Under the pieces are notes generated by a model, which did not search any database, was not told where the DNA came from, and saw only the letters and a program-made list of their open reading frames with translations. A DNA stretch of 64,000 bases, taken from Blastomussa wellsi. Lineage: Eukaryota; Cnidaria; Anthozoa; Scleractinia; Plerogyridae. The stretch lies in the NCBI GenBank assembly GCA_947652115.1, contig OX393567.1, positions 3,232,938 to 3,296,937 of the forward strand, read 5' to 3'. This document shows, one piece after another, positions 39,501-53,550 of this stretch (its first letter is position 1; each line of letters begins with the position of its first letter). Made by a program: the position numbers and the translations under genes.

Positions 39501-42500
39501 TGGTTATGCAAGATCTTGGTGGTGCAAGATCTTTGTTATGCAAGATCGGGTTATGCAAGATCTTAGTTAACCAAGATCTTTGTTAGGGAAGATCTTGGTT
39601 AGGCAAGATCTTGGTTATGCAAGATCTCGGTTATGCAAGATCTTGGTTATCCAAGATCTTGGTTATGCAAAATCTTGGTTAGGCAAGATCTTGGTTAGGG
39701 AAGATTTGTTAGCAAAGATCTTGGTTAGGCAAGATCTTGGTTATGGAGGATCTTGGTTAGGCAAGATCTTAGTTATGCAAGATCTTGGTTGGGCAAGATC
39801 TTCTTTAGGGAAGATCTTGGTTATACAAGATCTTGGTTAGGCAAGATCTTTGTTATGCAACATCTTGGTTATGCAACATCTTGGTTATGCAACATCTTGG
39901 TCATGCAAGATCTTAGTTATGCAATATCTTGGTTATGCAAGATCTTGGTTATGCAAGGTCATGGTTGTGCAAGATCTTGGTTATGCAAGATCTTGATGAT
40001 GCAAGATCTTGGTTATGCAAGATCCTGGTTATGCAAGTTCTTGGTTATGCAAGATCTTGGTTATGCAAGATCTTGGTTATCCAAGATCTTGGTTGTGCAA
40101 AATCTTGGCTAGGCAAGATCTTGGTTAGGGAATATTTTGGTTAGGGAAGATCTTGGTTAAGCAAGATCATGGTTATGCAAGATCTTGGTTCGGGAAGATC
40201 TTGGTTATGCAAGATCTTGGTTATGTAAGATCTTGGTTATGCAAGATCATGGTTATCCAAGATCTTGGTTATGCAACATCTCGGTTATGCAAGATCTTCG
40301 TTATCCATGATCTTGGTTATGCAAGATCGTGGTTATGCAAGATCTTGCTGATGCAAGATCTTGGTTATGCAAGATCTTGGTTATGCAAGATCTTGGTCAT
40401 GCAAGATCTTGGCTAGGCAAGATTATGGTTATACAAGATCCTGGTTATGCAAGATCTTGGTTATGCCAGATCTTGGTTAGGCAAGATCTTGATTATGCAA
40501 GGTCTTCCTTATTCAAGATCTTGGTTATGCAAGATCTTGGTTATGCAAGATCTTGGTGATGCAAGATCTTAGTTATGCAAGATCTGGGTTATGCAAGATC
40601 TTAGTTAGGCAAGATCTTAGTTATGCAAGACATTGGTTAGGCAAGATCTTCGTTAGTAAAGATCTTGGTTAGACAAGATCTTGGTTATGCGAGATCTTGG
40701 TTAGGGAAGATCTTGGTTATCCAAGATCTTGGTTGGGCAAGATCTTGGTTATGCAAGATCTTAGTTAGGGAAGATCTCTGTTAGGGAAGATCTTGGTTAG
40801 GCAAGATCTTGGTTATGCAAGATCTTGGTTATGCAAAATCTTGGTTAGACAAGATCTTGGTTAGGGAAGATCTTGGTTATGCAAGATCGTGCTTAGGGAA
40901 GATCTTGGTTATGCATGATCTTGCTTAGGCAAGATCTTTTTTATGCAAGATCTTGGCGATGCAAGATCTTGGTTATGCAAGATCTTGGTGGTGCAAGATC
41001 TTTGTTATGCAAGATCTGGGTTATGCAAGATCTTAGTTAAGCAAGATCTTTGTTAGGGAAGATCTTGGTTAGGCAAGATCTTGGTTATGCAAGATCTTGG
41101 TTATGCAAAATCTTGGTTAGACAAGATCTTGGTTAGGGAAGATCTTGGTTATGCAAGATCCTGCTTATGCAAGATCTTGGTTATGCAAGATGTTGGTTAT
41201 GCAAGATTTTGGTTATGCAAGATCCTGGTTGCAAGATCTTGGTTATGCAAGATCTTGGTTATGCAAGATCTTGGTTATGCAAGATCTTCGTTATGCAAGA
41301 TCTTAGTTATCCAAGATTTTGGTTATGAACAATCTTGGTTAGGCAAGATCTTGGTTAAAGAATATTTTGGTTAGGGAAGATCTTGGTTAGGCAAGATCAT
41401 GGTTATGCAAGATCTTGGTTAGGGAAGATCTTGGTTATGCAAGATCTTGGTTATGCAAGATCTTGGTTATGCAAGATTTTGGTTATGCAAGATCTTGGTC
41501 ATGCAAGATCTTGGCTAGGCAAGATTATGGTTATACAAGATCTTGGTTATGGAAGATCTTGGTTATGCAAGATCTTGGTTAGGCAAGATCTTGGTTATGC
41601 AAGGTCTTCCTTATTCAAGATCTTGGTTATGCAAGATGTTGGTTATGCAAGATCTTGGTGATGCAAGATCTTAGTTATGCAAGATCTGGGTTATGCAAGA
41701 TCTTAGTTAGGCAAGATCTTAGTTATGCAAGATATTGGTTAGGCAAGATCTTCGTTAGTGAAGATCTTGGTTAGGCAAGATCTTGGTTATGCGAGATCTT
41801 GGTTAGGGAAGATCTTGGTTATCCAAGATCTTGGTTTGGCAAGATCTTGGTTATGCAACATCTTAGTTAGGCAAGATCTTTGTTAGGGAAGATCTTGGTT
41901 AGGCAAGATCTTGGTTATGCATGATCTTGGTTATGCAAAATCTTGGTTAGACAAGATCTTGGTTAGGGAAGATCTTGGTTATGCAAGATCGTACTTAGGG
42001 AAGACCTTGGTTATGCAAGATCTTGCTTAGGCAAGATCTTTTTATGCAAGATCTTGGTTATGCAAGATCTTGGTTATGCAAGATCTTGGTGGTGCAAGAT
42101 CTTTGTTATGCAAGATCGGGTTATGCAAGATCTTAGTTTACCAAGATCTTTGTTAGGGAAGATCTTGGTTAGGCAAGATCTTGGTTATGCAAGATCTTGG
42201 TTATGCAAAATCTTGGTTAGACAAGATCTTGGTTATGCAAGATCTTGGTTATGCAAGATGTTGGTGATGCAAGATTTTGGTTATGCAAGATCTTGGTTAT
42301 GCAAGATTTTGGTTATGCAAGATCCTGGTTGCAAGATCTTGGTTATGCAAGATCTTGGTTATGCAAGATCTTCGTTATCCAAGATCTTAGTTATACAAGA
42401 TCTTGGTTATAAAAAATCTTGGTTAGGCAAGATCTTGGTTAAAGAATATTTTGGTTAGGGAAGATCTTGGTTAGGCAAGATCATGGTTATGCAAGATCTT

Positions 42501-45500
42501 GGTTAGGGAAGATCTTGGTTATGCAAGATCTTGGTTATGCAAGATCTTGGTTATGCAAGATCTTGGTTAGGGAAGATCTTGGTTATGCAAGATCTCGGTT
42601 ATGCAAGATCTTGGTTATCCAAGATCTTGGTTATGCAAAATCTTGGTTAGGCAAGATCTTGGTTAGGGAAGATTTTGGTTAGGGAAGATCTTGGTTAGGC
42701 AAGATCTTGGTTATGGAAGATCTTGGTTATACAAGATCTTAGTTATGCAAGATCTTGGTTAGGCAAGATCTTCGTTAGGGAAGATCTCGGTTAGGCTAGA
42801 TCTTGGTTCGGGAAGATCTTGGTTAGGCAAGGTCTTGGTTATGCAAGATCTTGGTTAGGCAAGATCTTGGTTATGCAAAATCTTGGTTAGGCAAGATTTT
42901 GGTTAGGGAAGATTTTGGTTAAGGGAGATCTTGGTTAGGCAAGATCTTGGTTACGCAAGATCTCGGTTATGAAAGATCCTGGTTGTGCTAGATCTTGGTT
43001 ATGCAAGATCTTTGTTATGCAAGATCTTGGTTATGCAAGATCTGGGTTATGAAAGATCCTGGTTGTGCTAGATCTTGGTTAGGCAAGATCTTGGTTAGGG
43101 AAGATCTTGGTTAGGGAAGATCTTGGTTAGGCAAGATCTTGGTTATGCAAGATCTTGGTTAGGGAAGATCTTGGTTATGCAAGATCTTGGTTGTGCAAGA
43201 TCTTGTCTATGCAAGATCTTGGTTGGGCAAGATCTTAGTTATGCAAGATCTTGGTTATGCAAGATCTTGGTTAGGGAAGATCTTGGTTATGCAAGATCTT
43301 GGTTATGGAAGATCTTGGTTATGCAAAATCTTGGTTAGGCAAGATCTTGATTAGGGAAGATCTTGGTTAGGGAAGATCTTGGTTATGCAAGATCTTGGTT
43401 ATGCAAGATCTTGGTTATGGAAGATCTTGGTTATGCAAAATCTTGGTTAGGCAAGATCTTGGTTAGGGGAGATCTTGGTTAGGCAAGATCTTGGTTATGC
43501 AAGATCTTGGTTGTGCAAGATCTTGGCTATGCAAGATTTTGGTTAGACAAGATCTTGGTTATGCAAGATTCTGGTTATGCAAGATCTTGGTTAGGGAGGA
43601 TCTTGGTTATGCAAGACCTTGGTTATGGAAGATCTTGGTTATCCAAAATCTTGGTTAGGCAAGATCTTGATTAGGGAAGATCTTGGTTATGCAAGATCAG
43701 GGTTATGCAAGATCTTGGTTATGCAAGATTCTGCTCATGCAAGATCTTGGTTATGCAAGATCTTGGTTATGCAAGATCTTGGTTTGGCAAGATCTTGGTT
43801 AGGGAAGATTTTGGTTAGGGAAGATCTTGGTTAGGCAAGATCTTGGTTATGCAAAATCTTGGTTAGGGAAGGTCTTGGTTAGGCAAGATCTTGGTTATGC
43901 AAGATCTTGGTTAGGGAAGATCTTGGTTATCCAAGATCTTGGTTGTGCAAGATCTTGGTTATGCAAGATCTTTGTTATGCAAGATTCTGGTCATGCAAGA
44001 TCTTGGTTATGCAAGATCTTGGTTATGCAAGATCTTTGTTGGGCAAGATCTTGGTTAGGGAAGATTTCGGTTAGGGAAGATCTTGGTTAGGCAAGATTTT
44101 GGTTAGTGAAGATCTTGGTTAGGGAAGATCTTGGTTAGGCAAGATCTTGGTTATGCAAGATCTTGGTTAGGGAAGATCTTGGTTATGCAAGATCTTGGTT
44201 GTGCAAGATCTTGTCTATGCAAGATCTTGGTTGGGCAAGATCTTAGTTATTCAAGATCTTGGTTATACAAGATCTTGGTTATGCAAGATCTTGGTTATGG
44301 AAGATCTTGGTTATGCAAAATCTTGGTTAGGCAAGATCTTGATTAGGGAAGATCTTGGTTAGGGAAGATCTTGGTTATGCAAGATCTTGGTTATGCAAGA
44401 TCTTGGTTATGGAAGATCTTGGTTATGCAAAATCTTGGTTAGGCAAGATCTTGGTTAGGGAAGATCTTGGTTAGGCAAGATCTTGGTTATGCAAGATCTT
44501 GGTTGTGCAAGATCTTGGCTATGCAAGATCTTGGTTAGACAAGATCTTGGTTATGCAAGATTCTGGTTATGCAAGATCTTGGTTAGGGAGGATCTTGGTT
44601 ATGCAAGACCTTGGTTATGCAAGATCTTGGTTATCCAAAATCTTGGTTAGGCAAGATCTTGATTAGGGAAGATCTTGGTTAGGGAAGATCTTGGTTATGC
44701 AAGATCTTGGTTATGCCAGATCTTGGTTATGCAAGATTCTGGTCCTGCAAGATCTTGGTTATGCAAGATCTTGGTTATGCAAGATTCTGGTTATGCAAGA
44801 TCTTGGTTAGGGAAGATTTTGGTTAGCGAAGATCTTGGTTAGGGAAGATCTTGGTTATGCAAGATCTTGCTTGTGCAAGATCTTGGTTATGCAAGATCTT
44901 GGTTATGCAAGATCTTGGTTAGGCAAGATCTTGGTTATGCAAGATCTTGGTTAGGGAAGATCTTGGTTATGTAAGATCTTGGTTAGGGAAGATCTTGGTT
45001 ATGCAAGATCTTGGTTATGCAAGATCTTGTTTAGGGAACATCTTGGTTAGGGAAGATTTTTGTTAGGGAAGATCTTCGTTAGGCAAGATCTTGGTTATGC
45101 AAGATCTTGGTTATCCAAGATGTTGGTTATGCAAAATCTTGGTTAGGCAAGATCTTGGTTAGGGAATATTTTGGTTAAGGAAGATCTTGGTTAGGCAAGA
45201 TCCTGGTTATGCAAGATCTCCGTTAGGGAAGATCTTGGTTATGCAAGATATTGGTTATGAAAGATCTTGGTTATGCAAGATCCTTGTTATGCAAGATCTT
45301 GGTTATGCAAGATCCTTGTTATGCAAGATTTTGGTTATGCAAGATCTTGGTTATGCAAGATCTTGGTTATGCAAGATCTTGGTTATGCAAAATCTTGGTT
45401 AGCCAAGATCTTGGTTAAAGAATATTTTGCTTAGGGAAGATCTTGGTTAGGCAAGATCATGGTTATGCAAGATCTTGGTTAGGGAAGATCTTGGTTATGC

Positions 45501-48500
45501 AAGATCTTGGCTATGCAAGATCTTGGTTTCTTGGCTATGCAAGATCTTGGTTATGCAAGATCCTGGTTATGCAAGATCTTGGTTATGCAAGATCTCGGTT
45601 ATGCAAGATCTTGGTTATCCAAGATCTTGGTTATGCAAAATCTTGGTTAGGCAAGATCTTGGTTAGGGAAGATTTGTTAGCAAAGATCTTGGTTAGGCAA
45701 GATCTTGGTTATGGAAGATCTTGGTTAGGCAAGATCTTAGTTATGCAAGATCTTGGTTGGGCAAGATCTTCTTTAGGGAAGATCTTGGTTATACAAGATC
45801 TTGGTTAGGCAAGATCTTTGTTATGCAACATCTTGGTTATGCAACATCTTGGTTATGCAACATCTTGGTCATGCAAGATCTTAGTTATGCAATATCTTGG
45901 TTATGCAAGATCTTGGTTATGCAAGGTCATGGTTGTGCAAGATCTTGGTTATGCAAGATCTTGATGATGCAAGATCTTGGTTATGCAAGATCCTGGTTAT
46001 GCAAGTTCTTGGTTATGCAAGATCTTGGTTATGCAAGATCTTGGTTATCCAAGATCTTGGTTGTGCAAAATCTTGGCTAGGCAAGATCTTGGTTAGGGAA
46101 TATTTTGGTTAGGGAAGATCTTGGTTAAGCAAGATCATGGTTATGCAAGATCTTGGTTCGGGAAGATCTTGGTTATGCAAGATCTTGGTTATGTAAGATC
46201 TTGGTTATGCAAGATCATGGTTATCCAAGATCTTGGTTATGCAACATCTCGGTTATCCAAGATCTTCGTTATCCATGATCTTGGTTATGCAAGATCGTGG
46301 TTATGCAAGATCTTGCTGATGCAAGATCTTGGTTATGCAAGATCTTGGTTATGCAAGATCTTGGTCATGCAAGATCTTGGCTAGGCAAGATTATGGTTAT
46401 ACAAGATCCTGGTTATGCAAGATCTTGGTTATGCCAGATCTTGGTTAGGCAAGATCTTGATTATGCAAGGTCTTCCTTATTCAAGATCTTGGTTATGCAA
46501 GATCTTGGTTATGCAAGATCTTGGTGATGCAAGATCTTAGTTATGCAAGATCTGGGTTATGCAAGATCTTAGTTAGGCAAGATCTTAGTTATGCAAGACA
46601 TTGGTTAGGCAAGATCTTCGTTAGTAAAGATCTTGGTTAGGCAAGATCTTGGTTATGCGAGATCTTGGTTAGGGAAGATCTTGGTTATCCAAGATCTTGG
46701 TTGGGCAAGATCTTGGTTATGCAAGATCTTAGTTAGGGAAGATCTCTGTTAGGGAAGATCTTGGTTAGGCAAGATCTTGGTTATGCAAGATCTTGGTTAT
46801 GCAAAATCTTGGTTAGACAAGATCTTGGTTAGGGAAGATCTTGGTTATGCAAGATCGTGCTTAGGGAAGATCTTGGTTATGCATGATCTTGCTTAGGCAA
46901 GATCTTTTTTATGCAAGATCTTGGCGATGCAAGATCTTGGTTATGCAAGATCTTGGTGGTGCAAGATCTTTGTTATGCAAGATCTGGGTTATGCAAGATC
47001 TTAGTTAAGCAAGATCTTTGTTAGGGAAGATCTTGGTTAGGCAAGATCTTGGTTATGCAAGATCTTGGTTATGCAAAATCTTGGTTAGACAAGATCTTGG
47101 TTAGGGAAGATCTTGGTTATGCAAGATCCTGCTTATGCAAGATCTTGGTTATGCAAGATGTTGGTTATGCAAGATTTTGGTTATGCAAGATCCTGGTTGC
47201 AAGATCTTGGTTATGCAAGATCTTGGTTATGCAAGATCTTGGTTATGCAAGATCTTCGTTATGCAAGATCTTAGTTATCCAAGATTTTGGTTATGAACAA
47301 TCTTGGTTAGGCAAGATCTTGGTTAAAGAATATTTTGGTTAGGGAAGATCTTGGTTAGGCAAGATCATGGTTATGCAAGATCTTGGTTAGGGAAGATCTT
47401 GGTTATGCAAGATCTTGGTTATGCAAGATCTTGGTTATGCAAGATTTTGGTTATGCAAGATCTTGGTCATGCAAGATCTTGGCTAGGCAAGATTATGGTT
47501 ATACAAGATCTTGGTTATGGAAGATCTTGGTTATGCAAGATCTTGGTTAGGCAAGATCTTGGTTATGCAAGGTCTTCCTTATTCAAGATCTTGGTTATGC
47601 AAGATGTTGGTTATGCAAGATCTTGGTGATGCAAGATCTTAGTTATGCAAGATCTGGGTTATGCAAGATCTTAGTTAGGCAAGATCTTAGTTATGCAAGA
47701 TATTGGTTAGGCAAGATCTTCGTTAGTGAAGATCTTGGTTAGGCAAGATCTTGGTTATGCGAGATCTTGGTTAGGGAAGATCTTGGTTATCCAAGATCTT
47801 GGTTTGGCAAGATCTTGGTTATGCAACATCTTAGTTAGGCAAGATCTTTGTTAGGGAAGATCTTGGTTAGGCAAGATCTTGGTTATGCATGATCTTGGTT
47901 ATGCAAAATCTTGGTTAGACAAGATCTTGGTTAGGGAAGATCTTGGTTATGCAAGATCGTACTTAGGGAAGACCTTGGTTATGCAAGATCTTGCTTAGGC
48001 AAGATCTTTTTATGCAAGATCTTGGTTATGCAAGATCTTGGTTATGCAAGATCTTGGTGGTGCAAGATCTTTGTTATGCAAGATCGGGTTATGCAAGATC
48101 TTAGTTAACCAAGATCTTTGTTAGGGAAGATCTTGGTTAGGCAAGATCTTGGTTATGCAAGATCTTGGTTATGCAAAATCTTGGTTAGACAAGATCTTGG
48201 TTATGCAAGATCTTGGTTATGCAAGATGTTGGTGATGCAAGATTTTGGTTATGCAAGATCTTGGTTATGCAAGATTTTGGTTATGCAAGATCCTGGTTGC
48301 AAGATCTTGGTTATGCAAGATCTTGGTTATGCAAGATCTTCGTTATCCAAGATCTTAGTTATACAAGATCTTGGTTATGAAAAATCTTGGTTAGGCAAGA
48401 TCTTGGTTAAAGAATATTTTGGTTAGGGAAGATCTTGGTTAGGCAAGATCATGGTTATGCAAGATCTTGGTTAGGGAAGATCTTGGTTATGCAAGATCTT

Positions 48501-49014
48501 GGTTATGCAAGATCTTGGTTATGCAAGATCTTGGTTAGGGAAGATCTTGGTTATGCAAGATCTCGGTTATGCAAGATCTTGGTTATCCAAGATCTTGGTT
48601 ATGCAAAATCTTGGTTAGGCAAGATCTTGGTTAGGGAAGATTTTGGTTAGGGAAGATCTTGGTTAGGCAAGATCTTGGTTATGGAAGATCTTGGTTATGC
48701 AAGATCTTAGTTATGCAAGATCTTGGTTAGGCAAGATCTTCGTTAGGGAAGATCTCGGTTAGGCTAGATCTTGGTTCGGGAAGATCTTGGTTAGGCAAGG
48801 TCTTGGTTATGCAAGATCTTGGTTAGGCAAGATCTTGGTTATGCAAAATCTTGGTTAGGCAAGATTTTGGTTAGGGAAGATTTTGGTTAAGGGAGATCTT
48901 GGTTAGGCAAGATCTTGGTTACGCAAGATCTCGGTTATGAAAGATCCTGGTTGTGCTAGATCTTGGTTATGCAAGATCTTTGTTATGCAAGATCTTGGTT
49001 ATGCAAGATCTGGG
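33565..49014 (+). repeat. Mosaic of large duplications (1180, 3544, 5968 and 9512 bp offsets)
   Basis: Positions 33565-37610 recur at 43077-47122 (offset 9512). Positions about 36070-37600 recur at about 39614-41150 (offset 3544). Positions about 39610-43046 recur at 45578-49014 (offset 5968, which is 373 units). A 1180-bp step links about 37774 with 38954. The offsets add up (3544 plus 5968 is 9512), so one block exists in at least three related copies. Shared rare units that break the 16-bp phase confirm common descent: GGAAGATTTGTTAGCAAAG near 36158, 39698 and 45666; CCTGGTTGCAAGATC near 38655, 41225, 42324 and 47192; and a shortened ATCTTTTTATGC unit near 38287, 39467, 42036 and 48005. 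Confidence 0.88.
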
Positions 49015-49780
49015 TTATCCAAGATCCTGGTTATGCAAAATCTTGGTTAGGCAAGATCTTGGTTAGGGAATATTTTGGTTAGGGAAGATCTTGGTTAGGC
49101 AAGATCTTGGTTATGCAAGATCTTGGTTAGGGAAGATCTTGGTTATGCAAGATCTTGGTTATGCAAGATCTTGGTTATGCAAGATCTTGGTTATGCAAGA
49201 TCTTGGTTATGCAAGATCTCGGTTAGGCAAGATCTTGGTTATCCAAGATCTTGGTTATGCAAAATCTTGGTTAGACAGGATCTTGGTTATGGAAGATTTT
49301 GGTTATTGAAGATCTTGGTTAGGCAAGATCTTGGTTATGGAAGATCTTGGTTAGGCAAGATCTTAGTTATGCAAGATCTTGGTTAGGCAAGATCTTCGTT
49401 TGGGAAGATCTTGGTTAGGCAAGATCTTGGTTCGGGAAGATCTTGGTTAGGCAAGATCTTGGTTATGCAAGATCTTTGTTAGGCAAGATCTTGGTTATGC
49501 AAAATCTTGGTTAGGCAAGATTTTGGTTAGGGAAGATTTTGGTTAGGGAAGAACTTGGTTAGGCAAGATCTTGGTTATGCAAGATCTCGGTTACGGAAGA
49601 TCTTGGTTATGCAAGATCTTGGTTATGCGAGATTTTGGTTATTCTAGATCTTGGTTAGGCAAGATCTTGGTTATGCAAGATCTTGGTTAGGCAAGATCTT
49701 GGTTATGCAAGATCTCGGTTACGGAAGATCTTGGTTATGCAAGATCTTGGTTATGCGAGATCTTGGTTATTCTAGATCTT

Positions 49781-52700
49781 GATTAGGGAAGATCTTGGTT
49801 AGGGAAGATCTTGGTTATCCAAAATCTTGGTTATGCAAGATCTTGGTTGTGCAAGATTCTTGTCATGCAAGATCTTGGTTATGCAAGATCTTGGTTAGGG
49901 AAGATTTTGCTTAGGGAAGATCTTGGTTAGACAAGATCTTGGTTATGCAAGATCTTGGTTAGGGTAGATCTTGGTTATGTAAGATCTTGGTTAGGCAAGA
50001 TCTTGGTTATGCAAGATCCTGGTTGTGCAAGATCTTGGTTATGCAAGATCTTGGTTATGCAAGATCTTGGTTATCCAAGATCCTGGTTGTGCAAGATCTT
50101 TGTTATGCAAGATCTTGGTTATGCAAGATCTTGGTTATGCAAGATCTTGGTTATCCAAGATATTGGTTATGCAAAATCTTGGTTAGGCAAGATCTTTGTT
50201 AGGGAAGATCTTGGTTATGCAAGATCTTGATTAGGCAAGATCTCGGTTCGGGAAGATCTTGGTCAAAGAAGATCTTGGTTATGCAAGATCTTGCTTATGC
50301 GAGATCTTGGTTAGGGAAGATCTTGGTTATGCAAGAACTTGGTTATGCAAAATCCTTCTTAGGCAAGATCTTGGTTAGGGAAGATCTTGGTTATGCAAGA
50401 TCTTGGTTATGCAAGATTCTGGTCATGCAAGATCTTGGTTATGCAAGATCTTGGTTATGCAAGATCTTGGTTATGCAAGATCTTAGTTTGGCAAGATGTT
50501 GGTTATGGAAGATTTTGGTTAGGGAAGATCTTGGTTAGGCCAGATCTTGGTTAGGGAAGACTTTGGTTAGGGAAGATCTTGGTTAGGCAAGATCTTGGTT
50601 ATGCAATATCTTGGTTAGCCAAGATCTTGGTTATGCAAGATCTTGGTTATGCAAGATCTTGGTTATGCAAGATCTTAGTTTGGCAAGATGTTGGTTATGA
50701 AAGATCTTGGTTAGGCAAGATCTTGGTTATGCAAGATCTTGGTTATGAAAGATCTTGGTTAGCGAAGATCTTTGTCAGGGAAGATCTTGGTTAGGGAAGA
50801 TCTTTGTTATGCAAGATCTTGGTTAGGGCAGATCTTGGTTATGCAAGATCTTGGTTATGGAAGATCTTGGTTATGCAAGATCTTGTTTATGCAAGATCTT
50901 GGTTAGGGAAGATCTTGGTTATGCAAGATCTTGGTTAGGGAAGATCTTTGTCAGGGAAGCTCTTGGTTAGGGAAGATCTTGGTTATGCAAGATCTTGGTT
51001 AGGGCAGATCTTGGTTATGCAAGATCTTGGTTATGGAAGATCTTGGTTATGCAAGATCTTGGTTATGCAAGATCTTGGTTATGCAAGATCTTTGTTAGGC
51101 AAGATCTTGGTTATGCAAGATATTTGTTAGGCAAGATCTTTGTTATGGAAGATCTTGGTTATGCAAAATCTTGGTTATGAGAGATCTTGGTTATGCAAGA
51201 TCTTGGTTATGCAAAGTCGTGGTTAGGGAAGATCTTGGTTATGAAAGATCTTGGTTATGCAAGATCTTGGCTATCCAAGATCTTATTTATGCAAGATCTT
51301 GGTTATGCAAGATCTTGGTTATGCAAGATCTTGGTTATGCAAGATCTTGGTTATGCAAGGTGTTGGTTATCCAAGGTCTCGGTTATGCAACATTTCGGTT
51401 ATGCAAGATCTTGGTTATGCAAGATCTTGGTTATGCAAGATATTGGTTATGCAAGATCTTAGTTATGCAAGATCTTGGTTATGCAAGATCCTGGTTATGC
51501 AAGATCTTGGTTTTGCAACATCTTGGTTACGCAATATCTTGATTAGGGAGGATCTTGGTTAGGCAAGATCTTGGTTATGCAAGATCTTGGTTATCCAAGA
51601 TCTTGGTTATGCAAAATCTTGGTTAGGCAAGATTTTGGCTAGAGAAGATTTTGGTTAGGGAAGATCTTGGTTAGGCAAGATCTTGGTTATGCAAGATCTT
51701 GGTTAGGGAAGATCTTGGTTATGCGAGATCTTGGTTGTGCAAGATCTTGGCTATGCAAGATCTTGGTTAGGCAAGATCTTAGTTATGCAAGATCTTGGTT
51801 ATGCAAGATCTCGGTTAAGGAAGATCTTGGTTATGCAAAATCTTGGTTAGGCAAGATCTTGATTAGGGAAGATCTTGGTTAGGGAAGATCTTGGTTATCC
51901 AAAATCTTGGTTATGCAAGATCTTGGTTGTGCAAGATTCTTGTCATGCAAGATCTTGGTTATGCAAGATCTTGGTTAGGGAAGATTTTGCTTAGGGAACA
52001 TCTTGGTTAGACAAGATCTTGGTTATGCAAGATCTTGGTTAGGGTAGATCTTGGTTATGTAAGATCTTGGTTAGGCAAGATCTTGGTTATGCAAGATCCT
52101 GGTTGTGCAAGATCTTGGTTATGCAAGATCTTGGTTATGCAAGATCTTGGTTATGCAAGATCCTGGTTGTGCAAGATCTTTGTTATGCAAGATCTTGGTT
52201 ATGCAAGATCTTGGTTATGCAAGATCTTGGTTATCCAAGATATTGGTTATGCAAAATCTTGGTTAGGCAAGATCTTTGTTAGGGAAGATCTTGGTTATGC
52301 AAGATCTTGATTAGGCAAGATCTCGGTTCGGGAAGATCTTGGTCAAAGAAGATCTTGGTTATGCAAGATCTTGCTTATGCGAGATCTTGGTTAGGGAAGA
52401 TCTTGGTTATGCAAGAACTTGGTTATGCAAAATCCTTCTTAGGCAAGATCTTGGTTAGGGAAGATCTTGGTTATGCAAGATCTTGGTTATTCAAAATCCT
52501 TGTTAGGCAAGATCTTGGTTAGGGAAGATCTTGGCTAGGGAAGATCTTGGTTATGCAAGATCTTGGTTATGCAAGATTCTGGTCATGCAAGATCTTGGTT
52601 ATGCAAGATCTTGGTTATGCAAGATCTTGGTTATGCAAGATCTTAGTTTGGCAAGATGTTGGTTATGGAAGATTTTGGTTAGGGAAGATCTTGGTTAGGC

Positions 52701-53550
52701 AAGATCTTGGTTAAGGAAGATTTTGGTTAGGGAAGATCTTGGTTAGGCAAGATCTTGGTTATGCAATATCTTGGTTAGCCAAGATCTTGGTTATGCAAGA
52801 TCTTGGTTATGCAAGATCTTGGTTATGCAAGATCTTAGTTTGGCAAGATGTTGGTTATGAAAGATCTTGGTTAGGCAAGATCTTGGTTATGCAAGATCTT
52901 GGTTATGAAAGATCTTGGTTAGGGAAGATCTTTGTCAGGGAAGATCTTGGTTAGGGAAGATCTTGGTTATGCAAGATCTTGGTTAGGGCAGATCTTGGTT
53001 ATGCAAGATCTTGGTTATGGAAGATCTTGGTTATGCAAGATCTTGGTTATGCAAGATCTTGGTTAGGGAAGATCTTGGTTATGCAAGATCTTGGTTAGGG
53101 AAGATCTTTGTCAGGGAAGATCTTGGTTAGGGAAGATCTTGGTTATGCAAGATCTTGGTTAGGGCAGATCTTGGTTATGCAAGATCATGGTTATGGAAGA
53201 TCTTGGTTATGCAAGATCTTGGTTATGCAAGATCTTGGTTATGCAAGATCTTGGTTATGCAAGATCTTGGTTACGCAAGATCTTTGTTAGGCAAGATCTT
53301 GGTTATGCAAGATATTTGTTAGGCAAGATCTTTGTTATGGAAGATCTTGGTTATGCAAAATCTTGGTTATGAGAGATCTTGGTTATGCAAGATCTTGGTT
53401 ATGCAAAGTCGTGGTTAGGGAAGATCTTGGTTATGAAAGATCTTGGTTATGCAAGATCTTGGCTATCCAAGATCCTATTTATGCAAGATCTTGGTTTTGC
53501 AACATCTTGGTTACGCAATATCTTGATTAGGGAGGATCTTGGTTAGGGAA
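49781..53550 (+). repeat. Tandem duplication, period 2080-2192 bp
   Basis: Positions from about 49781 recur from 51861 with offset 2080 (130 units). The offset becomes 2160 after an 80-bp (five-unit) insertion near 52490-52570, and 2192 near 53341. The second copy then skips about 200 bp and rejoins at TTTTGCAACATCTTGG (near 51511 and 53491). A stretch in the first copy (51281-51400) resembles the start of the whole array near 2945-3075, including clustered GCAAGGT and GCAACATCTCGG-type units. Confidence 0.83.
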
